Below, piece after piece: positions 1 through 13,399 of a stretch of 64,000 nt of DNA. The position numbers and the translations under genes are program-made. This DNA comes from Bugulina stolonifera (Eukaryota; Bryozoa; Gymnolaemata; Cheilostomatida; Bugulidae), in the NCBI GenBank assembly GCA_935421135.1, contig OW285190.1:3162001-3226000 (forward strand), read 5' to 3'. The notes under the pieces are model-generated. The model did no database searches and was not told where the DNA came from. It worked only from the letters and a program-made list of their open reading frames with translations. Every line of letters starts with the position of its first letter. Position 1 is the first letter of the stretch.

Positions 1-50
1 AACCTTGTAACTTCTGTAACCACTGGCGTTGTAAATAAATATAAATATGT
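1..50. repeat. Exemplar unit, T46 consensus subtype
   Basis: This is the first complete unit and one of the two commonest subtypes. It carries C21, C27, G28, T30, A39 and T46, so it ends in ataaatatgt. Unit numbering used throughout this annotation starts at the aaccttg of this unit. Confidence 0.97.
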
Positions 51-100
51 AACCTTGTAACTTCTGTAACCACTGGCGTCGTAAATAAATATAAACATGT

Positions 101-150
101 AACCTTGTAACTTCTGTAACCACTGGCGTTGTAAATAAATATAAACATGT
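101..150. repeat. Exemplar unit, C46 subtype
   Basis: Identical to the consensus except for C at position 46, so the unit ends in ataaacatgt. The change creates ACATGT (a PciI recognition word) at positions 45-50. T46 and C46 units are interspersed along the whole array in specific runs, which makes this the most frequent dimorphism and the best barcode for aligning duplicated blocks. Confidence 0.96.
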
Positions 151-350
151 AACCTTGTAACTTCTGTAACCACTGGCGTTGTAAATAAATATAAATATGT
201 AACCTTGTAACTTCTGTAACCACTGGCGTTGTAAATAAATATAAATGTGTAACCTTGTAAGTTCTGTAACCACTGGCGTTGTAAATAATTATAAACATGT
301 AACCTTGTAACTTCTGTAACCACTGGCGTTGTAAATAAATATAAATATGT

Positions 351-400
351 AACCTTGTAACTTCTGTAACTACTGGTGTTGTAAATAAATATAAACATGT
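351..400. repeat. Exemplar unit, T21/T27/C46 subtype
   Basis: Carries aactactggtgtt (T21 and T27) with C46. It recurs at fixed places within the higher-order blocks, for example at 701 and 2601, and in the cassette heads of the right domain. A second form has T27 without T21 (aaccactggtgtt) and marks the local expansions near 12.7-15.2 kb. Confidence 0.9.
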
Positions 401-900
401 AACCTTGTAACTTCTGTAACCACTGGCGTTGTAAATAAATATAAATATGTAACCTTGTAACTTCTGTAACCACTGGCGTTGTAAATAAATATAAACATGT
501 AACCTTGTAACTTCTGTAACCACTGGCGTTGTAAATAAATATAAACATGTAACCTTGTAACTTCTGTAACCACTGGCGTTGTAAATAAATATAAACATGT
601 AACCTTGTAACTTCTGTAACCACTGGCGTTGTAAATAAATATAAACATGTAACCTTGTAACTTCTGTAACCACTGGCGTTGTAAATAAATATAAATATGT
701 AACCTTGTAACTTCTGTAACTACTGGTGTTGTAAATAAATATAAACATGTAACCTTGTAACTTCTGTAACCACTGGCGTTGTAAATAAATATAAATATGT
801 AACCTTGTAACTTCTGTAACCACTGGCGTTGTAAATAAATATAAACATGTAACCTTGTAACTTCTGTAACCACTGGCGTTGTAAATAAATATAAACATGT

Positions 901-950
901 AACCTTGTAACTTCTGTAACCACTGGCCTTGTAAATAAATATAAATATGT
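901..950. repeat. Exemplar unit, C28 subtype
   Basis: Carries ggcctt in place of ggcgtt (G28 to C). It recurs at 5984 and 8867 at the offsets 5,083 and 2,883 bp that define the left-domain blocks. It also follows the gtatata unit in most right-domain cassette heads. Confidence 0.9.
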
Positions 951-1300
951 AACCTTGTAACTTCTGTAACCACTGGCGTTGTAAATAAATATAAATATGT
1001 AACCTTGTAACTTCTGTAACCACTGGCGTTGTAAATAAATATAAATATGTAACCTTGTAACTTCTGTAACTACTGGCGTTGTAAATAAATATAAACATGT
1101 AACCTTGTAACTTCTGTAACCACTGGCGTTGTAAATAAATATAAACATGTAACCTTGTAACTTCTGTAACCACTGGCGTTGTAAATAAATATAAACATGT
1201 AACCTTGTAACTTCTGTAACCACTGGCGTTGTAAATAAATATAAATATGTAACATTGTAACTTCTGTAACCACTGGCGTTGTAAATAAATATAAATATGT

Positions 1301-1350
1301 AACCTTGTAACTTCTGTAACTACTGGCGTTGTAAATAATTATAAACATGT
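1301..1350. repeat. Exemplar unit, T21/T39/C46 subtype
   Basis: Carries T at 21 (aactactgg), T at 39 (gtaaataatt) and C at 46. T39 is always seen with C46 and usually with T21, so the three behave as one linked haplotype. T21 puts a TAG on the reverse strand, and this is what ends most of the long reverse open tracts. Confidence 0.9.
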
Positions 1351-3250
1351 AACCTTGTAACTTCTGTAACCACTGGCCTTGTAAAGAAATATAAACATGT
1401 AACCTTGAAACTTCTGTAACCACTGGCGTTGTAAATAAATATAAATATGTAACCTTGTAACTTCTGTAACTACTGGCGTTGTAAATAATTATAAACATGT
1501 AACCTTGTAACTTCTGTAACCACTGGCGTTGTAAATAAATATAAATATGTAACCTTGTAACTTCTGTAACTACTGGCGTTGTAAATAAATATAAACATGT
1601 AACCTTGTAACTTCTGTAACCACTGGCGTTGTAAATAAATATAAATATGTAACCTTGTAACTTCTGTAACCACTGGCGTTGTAAATAAATATAAACATGT
1701 AACCTTGTAACTTCTGTAACCACTGGCGTTGTAAATAAATATAAATATGTAACATTGTAACTTCTGTAACCACTGGCGTTGTAAATAAATATAAATATGT
1801 AACCTTGTAACTTCTGTAACTACTGGCGTTGTAAATAAATATAAACATGTAACCTTGTAACTTCTGTAACCACTGGCGTTGTAAATAAATATAAACATGT
1901 AACCTTGTAACTTCTGTAACCACTGGCGTTGTAAATAAATATAAATATGTAACCTTGTAACTTCTGTAACCACTGGCGTCGTAAATAAATATAAACATGT
2001 AACCTTGTAACTTCTGTAACCACTGGCGTTGTAAATAAATATAAACATGTAACCTTGTAACTTCTGTAACCACTGGCGTTGTAAATAAATATAAATATGT
2101 AACCTTGTAACTTCTGTAACCACTGGCGTTGTAAATAAATATAAATGTGTAACCTTGTAACTTCTGTAACCACTGGCGTTGTAAATAATTATAAACATGT
2201 AACCTTGTAACTTCTGTAACCACTGGCGTTGTAAATAAATATAAATATGTAACCTTGTAACTTCTGTAACTACTGGTGTTGTAAATAAATATAAACATGT
2301 AACCTTGTAACTTCTGTAACCACTGGCGTTGTAAATAAATATAAATATGTAACCTTGTAACTTCTGTAACCACTGGCGTTGTAAATAAATATAAACATGT
2401 AACCTTGTAACTTCTGTAACCACTGGCGTTGTAAATAAATATAAACATGTAACCTTGTAACTTCTGTAACCACTGGCGTTGTAAATAAATATAAACATGT
2501 AACCTTGTAACTTCTGTAACCACTGGCGTTGTAAATAAATATAAACAAGTAACCTTGTAACTTCTGTAACCACTGGCGTTGTAAATAAATATAAATATGT
2601 AACCTTGTAACTTCTGTAACTACTGGTGTTGTAAATAAATATAAACATGTAACCTTGTAACTTCTGTAACCACTGGCGTTGTAAATAAATATAAACATGT
2701 AACCTTGTAACTTCTGTAACCACTGGCGTTGTAAATAAATATAAATATGTAACCTTGTAACTTCTGTAACCACTGGCGTTGTAAATAAATATAAATATGT
2801 AACCTTGTAACTTCTGTAACCACTGGCGTTGTAAATAAATATAAATATGTAACCTTGTAACTTCTGTAACCACTGGCGTTGTAAATAAATATAAACATGT
2901 AACCTTGTAACTTCTGTAACTACTGGTGTTGTAAATAAATATAAACATGTAACCTTGTAACTTCTGTAACCACTGGCGTTGTAAATAAATATAAACATGT
3001 AACCTTGTAACTTCTGTAACCACTGGCGTTGTAAATAAATATAAATATGTAACCTTGTAACTTCTGTAACCACTGGCGTTGTAAATAAATATGAATATGT
3101 AACCTTGTAACTTCTGTAACCACTGGCGTTGTAAATAAATATAAATATATAACCTTGTAACTTCTGTAACCACTGGCGTTGTAAATAAAAATAAACATGT
3201 AACCTTGTAACTTCTGTAACCACTGGCCTTGTAAATAAATATAAATATGT

Positions 3251-3283
3251 AACCACTGGCGTTGTAAATAAATATAAATATGT
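3251..3283. repeat. 33 bp short unit, copy 1
   Basis: Unit positions 5-21 (17 bp) are missing, so aacc runs straight into actggcg. The lost segment is bounded by two copies of TGTAACC that begin 17 bp apart in the normal unit, which fits slippage or annealing between them. It is preceded by a C28 unit, and before that by a unit with A at position 40 (gtaaataaaa). Confidence 0.98.
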
Positions 3284-3333
3284 AACCTTGTAACTTCTGT
3301 AACCACTGGCGTTGTAAATAAATATAAACATGT

Positions 3334-5433
3334 AACCTTGTAACTTCTGTAACCACTGGCGTTGTAAATAAATATAAATATGTAACATTGTAACTTCTGT
3401 AACCACTGGCGTTGTAAATAAATATAAATATGTAACCTTGTAACTTCTGTAACTACTGGCTTTGTAAATAAATATAAACATGTAACCTTGTAACTTCTGT
3501 AACCACTGGCGTTGTAAATAAATATAAACATGTAACCTTGTAACTTCTGTAACCACTGGCGTTGTAAATAAATATAAATATGTAACCTTGTAACTTCTGT
3601 AACCACTGGCGTCGTAAATAAATATAAACATGTAACCTTGTAACTTCTGTAACCACTGGCGTTGTAAATAAATATAAACATGAAACCTTGTAACTTCTGT
3701 AACCACTGGCGTTGTAAATAAATATAAATATGTAACCTTGTAACTTCTGTAACCACTGGCGTTGTAAATAAATATAAATGTGTAACCTTGTAACTTCTGT
3801 AACCACTGGCGTTGTAAATAATTATAAACATGTAACCTTGTAACTTCTGTAACCACTGGCGTTGTAAATAAATATAAATATGTAACCTTGTAACTTCTGT
3901 AACTACTGGCGTTGTAAATAAATATAAACATGTAACCTTGTAACTTCTGTAACCACTGGCGTTGTAAATAAATATAAATATGTAACCTTGTAACTTCTGT
4001 AACCACTGGCGTTGTAAATAAATATAAATATGTAACCTTGTAACTTCTGTAACCACTGGCGTTGTAAATAAATATAAATATGTAACCTTGTAACTTCTGT
4101 AACCACTGGCGTTGTAAATAAATATAAACATGTAACCTTGTAACTTCTGTAACTACTGGTGTTGTAAATAAATATAAACATGTAACCTTGTAACTTCTGT
4201 AACCACTGGCGTTGTAAATAAATATAAACATGTAACCTTGTAACTTCTGTAACCACTGGCGTTGTAAATAAATATAAATATGTAACCTTGTAACTTCTGT
4301 AACCACTGGCGTTGTAAATAAATATGAATATGTAACCTTGTAACTTCTGTAACCACTGGCGTTGTAAATAAATATAAATATGTAACCTTGTAACTTCTGT
4401 AACCACTGGCGTTGTAAATAAATATAAACATGTAACCTTGTAACTTCTGTAACCACTGGCCTTGTAAATAAATATAAATATGTAACCTTGTAACTTCTGT
4501 AACCAATGGCGTTGTAAATAAATATAAACATGTAACCTTGTAACTTCTGTAACCACTGGCGTTGTAAATAAATATAAACATATAACCTTGTAACTTCTGT
4601 AACCACTGGCGTTGTAAATAAATATGAACATGTAACCTTGTAACTTCTGTAACCACTGGCGTTGTAAATAAATATAAATATGTAACCTTGTAACTTCTGT
4701 AACCACTGGTGTTGTAAATAAATATAAACATGTAACCTTGTAACTTCTGTAACCACTGGCGTTGTAAATAAATATAAATATGTAACCTTGTAACTTCTGT
4801 AACCACTGGCGTGGTAAATAAATATAAACATGTAACCTTGTAACTTCTGTAACCACTGGCGTTGTAAATAAATATAAACATGTAACCTTGTAACTTCTGT
4901 AACCACTGGCGTTGTAAATAAATATAAACATGTAACCTTGTAACTTCTGTAACCACTGGCGTTGTAAATAAATATAAACATGTAACCTTGTAACTTCTGT
5001 AACCACTGGCGTTGTAAATAAATATAAATATGTAACCTTGTGACTTCTGTAACCACTGGCGTTGTAAATAAATATAAATATGTAACCTTGTAACTTCTGT
5101 AACCACTGGCGTTGTAAATAAATATAAACATGTAACCTTGTAACTTCTGTAACCACTGGCGTTGTAAATAAATATAAACATGTAACCTTGTAACTTCTGT
5201 AACCACTGGCGTTGTAAATAAATATAAACATGTAACCTTGTAACTTCTGTAACCACTGGCGTTGTAAATAAATATAAACATGTAACCTTGTAACTTCTGT
5301 AACCACTGGCGTTGTAAATAAATATAAATATGTAACCTTGTAACTTCTGTAACCACTGGCGTTGTAAATAAATATAAACATGTAACCTTGTAACTTCTGT
5401 AACCACTGGCGTTGTAAATAAATATAAACATGT
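3334..5433. repeat. Left domain: block Lb, copy 1
   Basis: Follows the short unit. Markers: aacattg at 3384, ggcttt near 3439, gcgtc at 3613, catgaaacc at 3683, aaccaatgg at 4506, acatata near 4582 and ttgtgac at 5042. The same series follows the 33 bp units at 11217 and 19200, but not the one at 8334. Confidence 0.8.
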
Positions 5434-5983
5434 AACCTTGTAACTTCTGTAACCACTGGCGTTGTAAATAAATATAAATATGTAACCTTGTAACTTCTGT
5501 AACCACTGGCGTTGTAAATAAATATAAACATGTAACCTTGTAACTTCTGTAACCACTGGCGTTGTAAATAAATATAAACATGTAACCTTGTAACTTCTGT
5601 AACCACTGGCCTTGTAAATAAATATAAATATGTAACCTTGTAACTTCTGTAACCACTGGCGTTGTAAATAAATATAAACATGTAACCTTGTAACTTCTGT
5701 AACCACTGGCGTTGTAAATAAATATAAACAAGTAACCTTGTAACTTCTGTAACCACTGGCGTTGTAAATAAATATAAATATGTAACCTTGTAACTTCTGT
5801 AACCACTGGTGTTGTAAATAAATATAAACATGTAACCTTGTAACTTCTGTAACCACTGGCGTTGTAAATAAATATAAATATGTAACCTTGTAACTTCTGT
5901 AACCACTGGCGTTGTAAATAAATATAAACATGTAACCTTGTAACTTCTGTAACCACTGGCGTTGTAAATAAATATAAACATGT

Positions 5984-8416
5984 AACCTTGTAACTTCTGT
6001 AACCACTGGCCTTGTAAATAAATATAAATATGTAACCTTGTAACTTCTGTAACCACTGGCGTTGTAAATAAATATAAATATGTAACCTTGTAACTTCTGT
6101 AACCACTGGCGTTGTAAATAAATATAAATATGTAACCTTGTAACTTCTGTAACTACTGGCGTTGTAAATAAATATAAATATGTAACCTTGTAACTTCTGT
6201 AACCACTGGCGTTGTAAATAAATATAAATATGTAACCTTGTAACTTCTGTAACCACTGGCGTTGTAAATAAATATAAACATGTAACCTTGTAACTTCTGT
6301 AACCACTGGCGTTGTAAATAAATATAAATATGTAACATTGTAACTTCTGTAACCACTGGCGTTGTAAATAAATATAAATATGTAACCTTGTAACTTCTGT
6401 AACTACTGGCGTTGTAAATAATTATAAACATGTAACCTTGTAACTTCTGTAACCACTGGCCTTGTAAAGAAATATAAACATGTAACCTTGAAACTTCTGT
6501 AACCACTGGCGTTGTAAATAAATATAAATATGTAACCTTGTAACTTCTGTAACTACTGGCGTTGAAAATAATTATAAACATGTAACCTTGTAACTTCTGT
6601 AACCACTGGCGTTGTAAATAAATATAAATATGTAACCTTGTAACTTCTGTAACTACTGGCGTTGTAAATAAATATAAACATGTAACCTTGTAACTTCTGT
6701 AACCACTGGCGTTGTAAATAAATATAAATATGTAACCTTGTAACTTCTGTAACCACTGGCGTTGTAAATAAATATAAACATGTAACCTTGTAACTTCTGT
6801 AACCACTGGCGTTGTAAATAAATATAAATATGTAACATTGTAACTTCTGTAACCACTGGCGTTGTAAATAAATATAAATATGTAACCTTGTAACTTCTGT
6901 AACTACTGGCGTTGTAAATAAATATAAACATGTAACCTTGTAACTTCTGTAACCACTGGCGTTGTAAATAAATATAAACATGTAACCTTGTAACTTCTGT
7001 AACCACTGGCGTTGTAAATAAATATAAATATGTAACCTTGTAACTTCTGTAACCACTGGCGTCGTAAATAAATATAAACATGTAACCTTGTAACTTCTGT
7101 AACCACTGGCGTTGTAAATAAATATAAACATGTAACCTTGTAACTTCTGTAACCACTGGCGTTGTAAATAAATATAAATATGTAACCTTGTAACTTCTGT
7201 AACCACTGGCGTTGTAAATAAATATAAATGTGTAACCTTGTAACTTCTGTAACCACTGGCGTTGTAAATAATTATAAACATGTAACCTTGTAACTTCTGT
7301 AACCACTGGCGTTGTAAATAAATATAAATATGTAACCTTGTAACTTCTGTAACTACTGGTGTTGTAAATAAATATAAACATGTAACCTTGTAACTTCTGT
7401 AACCACTGGCGTTGTAAATAAATATAAATATGTAACCTTGTAACTTCTGTAACCACTGGCGTTGTAAATAAATATAAACATGTAACCTTGTAACTTCTGT
7501 AACCACTGGCGTTGTAAATAAATATAAACATGTAACCTTGTAACTTCTGTAACCACTGGCGTTGTAAATAAATATAAACATGTAACCTTGTAACTTCTGT
7601 AACCACTGGCGTTGTAAATAAATATAAACAAGTAACCTTGTAACTTCTGTAACCACTGGCGTTGTAAATAAATATAAATATGTAACCTTGTAACTTCTGT
7701 AACTACTGGTGTTGTAAATAAATATAAACATGTAACCTTGTAACTTCTGTAACCACTGGCGTTGTAAATAAATATAAACATGTAACCTTGTAACTTCTGT
7801 AACCACTGGCGTTGTAAATAAATATAAATATGTAACCTTGTAACTTCTGTAACCACTGGCGTTGTAAATAAATATGAATATGTAACCTTGTAACTTCTGT
7901 AACCACTGGCGTTGTAAATAAATATAAATATGTAACCTTGTAACTTCTGTAACCACTGGCGTTGTAAATAAATATAAACATGTAACCTTGTAACTTCTGT
8001 AACTACTGGTGTTGTAAATAAATATAAACATGTAACCTTGTAACTTCTGTAACCACTGGCGTTGTAAATAAATATAAACATGTAACCTTGTAACTTCTGT
8101 AACCACTGGCGTTGTAAATAAATATAAATATGTAACCTTGTAACTTCTGTAACCACTGGCGTTGTAAATAAATATGAATATGTAACCTTGTAACTTCTGT
8201 AACCACTGGCGTTGTAAATAAATATAAATATATAACCTTGTAACTTCTGTAACCACTGGCGTTGTAAATAAAAATAAACATGTAACCTTGTAACTTCTGT
8301 AACCACTGGCCTTGTAAATAAATATAAATATGTAACCACTGGCGTTGTAAATAAATATAAATATGTAACCTTGTAACTTCTGTAACCACTGGCGTTGTAA
8401 ATAAATATAAACATGT
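5984..8416. repeat. Left domain: block La, copy 2
   Basis: Offset 5,083 bp from copy 1: gtaaagaaat at 6464, gcgtc at 7063, acaag at 7632 and the 33 bp unit at 8334. After the short unit it joins sequence resembling 5.6 kb (C28 then acaag at 8615), so a segment present after copy 1 is skipped here. Confidence 0.8.
8334..8366. repeat. 33 bp short unit, copy 2
   Basis: Same 17 bp deletion with the same two preceding variant units as copy 1, exactly 5,083 bp downstream. Shared neighbours show descent from one event. Similarity to copy 1 ends within about one to two units downstream, so this copy sits at a recombination junction. Confidence 0.98.
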
Positions 8417-8866
8417 AACCTTGTAACTTCTGTAACCACTGGCGTTGTAAATAAATATAAACATGTAACCTTGTAACTTCTGTAACCACTGGCCTTGTAA
8501 ATAAATATAAATATGTAACCTTGTAACTTCTGTAACCACTGGCGTTGTAAATAAATATAAACATGTAACCTTGTAACTTCTGTAACCACTGGCGTTGTAA
8601 ATAAATATAAACAAGTAACCTTGTAACTTCTGTAACCACTGGCGTTGTAAATAAATATAAATATGTAACCTTGTAACTTCTGTAACTACTGGTGTTGTAA
8701 ATAAATATAAACATGTAACCTTGTAACTTCTGTAACCACTGGCGTTGTAAATAAATATAAATATGTAACCTTGTAACTTCTGTAACCACTGGCGTTGTAA
8801 ATAAATATAAACATGTAACCTTGTAACTTCTGTAACCACTGGCGTTGTAAATAAATATAAACATGT

Positions 8867-11299
8867 AACCTTGTAACTTCTGTAACCACTGGCCTTGTAA
8901 ATAAATATAAATATGTAACCTTGTAACTTCTGTAACCACTGGCGTTGTAAATAAATATAAATATGTAACCTTGTAACTTCTGTAACCACTGGCGTTGTAA
9001 ATAAATATAAATATGTAACCTTGTAACTTCTGTAACTACTGGCGTTGTAAATAAATATAAATATGTAACCTTGTAACTTCTGTAACCACTGGCGTTGTAA
9101 ATAAATATAAATATGTAACCTTGTAACTTCTGTAACCACTGGCGTTGTAAATAAATATAAACATGTAACCTTGTAACTTCTGTAACCACTGGCGTTGTAA
9201 ATAAATATAAATATGTAACATTGTAACTTCTGTAACCACTGGCGTTGTAAATAAATATAAATATGTAACCTTGTAACTTCTGTAACTACTGGCGTTGTAA
9301 ATAATTATAAACATGTAACCTTGTAACTTCTGTAACCACTGGCCTTGTAAAGAAATATAAACATGTAACCTTGAAACTTCTGTAACCACTGGCGTTGTAA
9401 ATAAATATAAATATGTAACCTTGTAACTTCTGTAACTACTGGCGTTGTAAATAATTATAAACATGTAACCTTGTAACTTCTGTAACCACTGGCGTTGTAA
9501 ATAAATATAAATATGTAACCTTGTAACTTCTGTAACTACTGGCGTTGTAAATAAATATAAATATGTAACCTTGTAACTTCTGTAACCACTGGCGTTGTAA
9601 ATAAATATAAATATGTAACCTTGTAACTTCTGTAACCACTGGCGTTGTAAATAAATATAAACATGTAACCTTGTAACTTCTGTAACCACTGGCGTTGTAA
9701 ATAAATATAAATATGTAACATTGTAACTTCTGTAACCACTGGCGTTGTAAATAAATATAAATATGTAACCTTGTAACTTCTGTAACTACTGGCGTTGTAA
9801 ATAAATATAAACATGTAACCTTGTAACTTCTGTAACCACTGGCGTTGTAAATAAATATAAACATGTAACCTTGTAACTTCTGTAACCACTGGCGTTGTAA
9901 ATAAATATAAATATGTAACCTTGTAACTTCTGTAACCACTGGCGTCGTAAATAAATATAAACATGTAACCTTGTAACTTCTGTAACCACTGGCGTTGTAA
10001 ATAAATATAAACATGTAACCTTGTAACTTCTGTAACCACTGGCGTTGTAAATAAATATAAATATGTAACCTTGTAACTTCTGTAACCACTGGCGTTGTAA
10101 ATAAATATAAATGTGTAACCTTGTAACTTCTGTAACCACTGGCGTTGTAAATAATTATAAACATGTAACCTTGTAACTTCTGTAACCACTGGCGTTGTAA
10201 ATAAATATAAATATGTAACCTTGTAACTTCTGTAACTACTGGTGTTGTAAATAAATATAAACATGTAACCTTGTAACTTCTGTAACCACTGGCGTTGTAA
10301 ATAAATATAAATATGTAACCTTGTAACTTCTGTAACTACTGGCGTTGTAAATAAATATAAACATGTAACCTTGTAACTTCTGTAACCACTGGCGTTGTAA
10401 ATAAATATAAACATGTAACCTTGTAACTTCTGTAACCACTGGCGTTGTAAATAAATATAAACATGTAACCTTGTAACTTCTGTAACCACTGGCGTTGTAA
10501 ATAAATATAAACAAGTAACCTTGTAACTTCTGTAACCACTGGCGTTGTAAATAAATATAAATATGTAACCTTGTAACTTCTGTAACTACTGGTGTTGTAA
10601 ATAAATATAAACATGTAACCTTGTAACTTCTGTAACTACTGGTGTTGTAAATAAATATAAACATGTAACCTTGTAACTTCTGTAACCACTGGCGTTGTAA
10701 ATAAATATAAATATGTAACCTTGTAACTTCTGTAACCACTGGCGTTGTAAATAAATATGAATATGTAACCTTGTAACTTCTGTAACCACTGGCGTTGTAA
10801 ATAAATATAAATATGTAACCTTGTAACTTCTGTAACCACTGGCGTTGTAAATAAATATAAACATGTAACCTTGTAACTTCTGTAACTACTGGTGTTGTAA
10901 ATAAATATAAACATGTAACCTTGTAACTTCTGTAACCACTGGCGTTGTAAATAAATATAAATATGTAACCTTGTAACTTCTGTAACCACTGGCGTTGTAA
11001 ATAAATATAAATATGTAACCTTGTAACTTCTGTAACCACTGGCGTTGTAAATAAATATGAATATGTAACCTTGTAACTTCTGTAACCACTGGCGTTGTAA
11101 ATAAATATAAATATATAACCTTGTAACTTCTGTAACCACTGGCGTTGTAAATAAAAATAAACATGTAACCTTGTAACTTCTGTAACCACTGGCCTTGTAA
11201 ATAAATATAAATATGTAACCACTGGCGTTGTAAATAAATATAAATATGTAACCTTGTAACTTCTGTAACCACTGGCGTTGTAAATAAATATAAACATGT
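8867..11299. repeat. Left domain: block La, copy 3
   Basis: Offset 2,883 bp from copy 2 and 7,966 bp from copy 1: gtaaagaaat at 9347, gcgtc at 9946, acaag at 10515 and the 33 bp unit at 11217. It differs from copy 1 by a few private changes, for example T21/T27 at 10617 where copy 1 is plain. Confidence 0.8.
11217..11249. repeat. 33 bp short unit, copy 3
   Basis: Same deletion, 2,883 bp after copy 2 and 7,966 bp after copy 1. Unlike copy 2, its downstream flank follows copy 1: aacattg at 11350, ggcttt near 11426 and catgaaacc near 11647. Confidence 0.98.
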
Positions 11300-13399
11300 A
11301 ACCTTGTAACTTCTGTAACCACTGGCGTTGTAAATAAATATAAATATGTAACATTGTAACTTCTGTAACCACTGGCGTTGTAAATAAATATAAATATGTA
11401 ACCTTGTAACTTCTGTAACTACTGGCTTTGTAAATAAATATAAACATGTAACCTTGTAACTTCTGTAACCACTGGCGTTGTAAATAAATATAAACATGTA
11501 ACCTTGTAACTTCTGTAACCACTGGCGTTGTAAATAAATATAAACATGTAACCTTGTAACTTCTGTAACCACTGGCGTCGTAAATAAATATAAACATGTA
11601 ACCTTGTAACTTCTGTAACCACTGGCGTTGTAAATAAATATAAACATGAAACCTTGTAACTTCTGTAACCACTGGCGTTGTAAATAAATATAAATATGTA
11701 ACCTTGTAACTTCTGTAACCACTGGCGTTGTAAATAAATATAAATGTGTAACCTTGTAACTTCTGTAACCACTGGCGTTGTAAATAAATATAAACATGTA
11801 ACCTTGTAACTTCTGTAACCACTGGCGTTGTAAATAAATATAAATATGTAACCTTGTAACTTCTGTAACTACTGGCGTTGTAAATAAATATAAACATGTA
11901 ACCTTGTAACTTCTGTAACCACTGGCGTTGTAAATAAATATAAATATGTAACCTTGTAACTTCTGTAACCACTGGCGTTGTAAATAAATATAAACATGTA
12001 ACCTTGTAACTTCTGTAACCACTGGCGTTGTAAATAAATATAAATATGTAACCTTGTAACTTCTGTAACCACTGGCGTTGTAAATAAATATAAACATGTA
12101 ACCTTGTAACTTCTGTAACTACTGGTGTTGTAAATAAATATAAACATGTAACCTTGTAACTTCTGTAACCACTGGCGTTGTAAATAAATATAAACATGTA
12201 ACCTTGTAACTTCTGTAACCACTGGCGTTGTAAATAAATATAAATATGTAACCTTGTAACTTCTGTAACCACTGGCGTTGTAAATAAATATGAATATGTA
12301 ACCTTGTAACTTCTGTAACCACTGGCGTTGTAAATAAATATAAATATGTAACCTTGTAACTTCTGTAACCACTGGCGTTGTAAATAAATATAAACATGTA
12401 ACCTTGTAACTTCTGTAACCACTGGCCTTGTAAATAAATATAAATATGTAACCTTGTAACTTCTGTAACCAATGGCGTTGTAAATAAATATAAACATGTA
12501 ACCTTGTAACTTCTGTAACCACTGGCGTTGTAAATAAATATAAACATATAACCTTGTAACTTCTGTAACCACTGGCGTTGTAAACAAATATGAACATGTA
12601 ACCTTGTAACTTCTGTAACCACTGGCGTTGTAAATAAATATAAATATGTAACCTTGTAACTTCTGTAACCACTGGTGTTGTAAATAAATATAAACATGTA
12701 ACCTTGTAACTTCTGTAACCACTGGCGTTGTAAATAAATATAAATATGTAACCTTGTAACTTCTGTAACCACTGGCGTTGTAAATAAATATAAACATGTA
12801 ACCTTGTAACTTCTGTAACCACTGGCGTTGTAAATAAATATAAACATGTAACCTTGTAACTTCTGTAACCACTGGCGTTGTAAATAAATATAAACATGTA
12901 ACCTTGTAACTTCTGTAACCACTGGCGTTGTAAATAAATATAAACATGTAACCTTGTAACTTCTGTAACCACTGGCGTTGTAAATAAATATAAATATGTA
13001 ACCTTGTGACTTCTGTAACCACTGGCGTTGTAAATAAATATAAATATGTAACCTTGTAACTTCTGTAACCACTGGCGTTGTAAATAAATATAAACATGTA
13101 ACCTTGTAACTTCTGTAACCACTGGCGTTGTAAATAAATATAAACATGTAACCTTGTAACTTCTGTAACCACTGGCGTTGTAAATAAATATAAACATGTA
13201 ACCTTGTAACTTCTGTAACCACTGGCGTTGTAAATAAATATAAACATGTAACCTTGTAACTTCTGTAACCACTGGCGTTGTAAATAAATATAAATATGTA
13301 ACCTTGTAACTTCTGTAACCACTGGCGTTGTAAATAAATATAAACATGTAACCTTGTAACTTCTGTAACCACTGGCGTTGTAAATAAATATAAATATGT
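11300..13399. repeat. Left domain: block Lb, copy 2
   Basis: Offset 7,966 bp from copy 1: aacattg at 11350, gcgtc at 11579, catgaaacc at 11649, aaccaatgg at 12472 and ttgtgac at 13008. Beyond 13400 (a ttgaaac unit) it runs into locally expanded sub-blocks. Confidence 0.8.

Larger units (their letters stand above)
1..750. repeat. Left domain: truncated block L0
   Basis: The run of variants (gcgtc at 80, atgtgt near 247, T39 near 289, T21/T27 at 351 and 701) reappears in the same order at 1901-2650, an offset of 1,900 bp or 38 units. Similarity stops after 750. This is the right end of a block that started before the window. Confidence 0.75.
901..3333. repeat. Left domain: block La, copy 1
   Basis: Ordered markers: C28 at 901, aacattg at 1251 and 1751, gtaaagaaat at 1381, ttgaaac near 1406, gcgtc at 1980, acaag at 2549, A40 near 3190 and the 33 bp unit at 3251. 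The same order and spacing recur twice downstream, with scattered single-base differences. Confidence 0.8.

Noticed and set aside
1..50. Cruciform or hairpin-forming inverted repeats within the unit.
   Set aside because: The GTAAC words are direct, not inverted. Only short AT self-complementary stretches exist in the tail, too weak to call a structured element.
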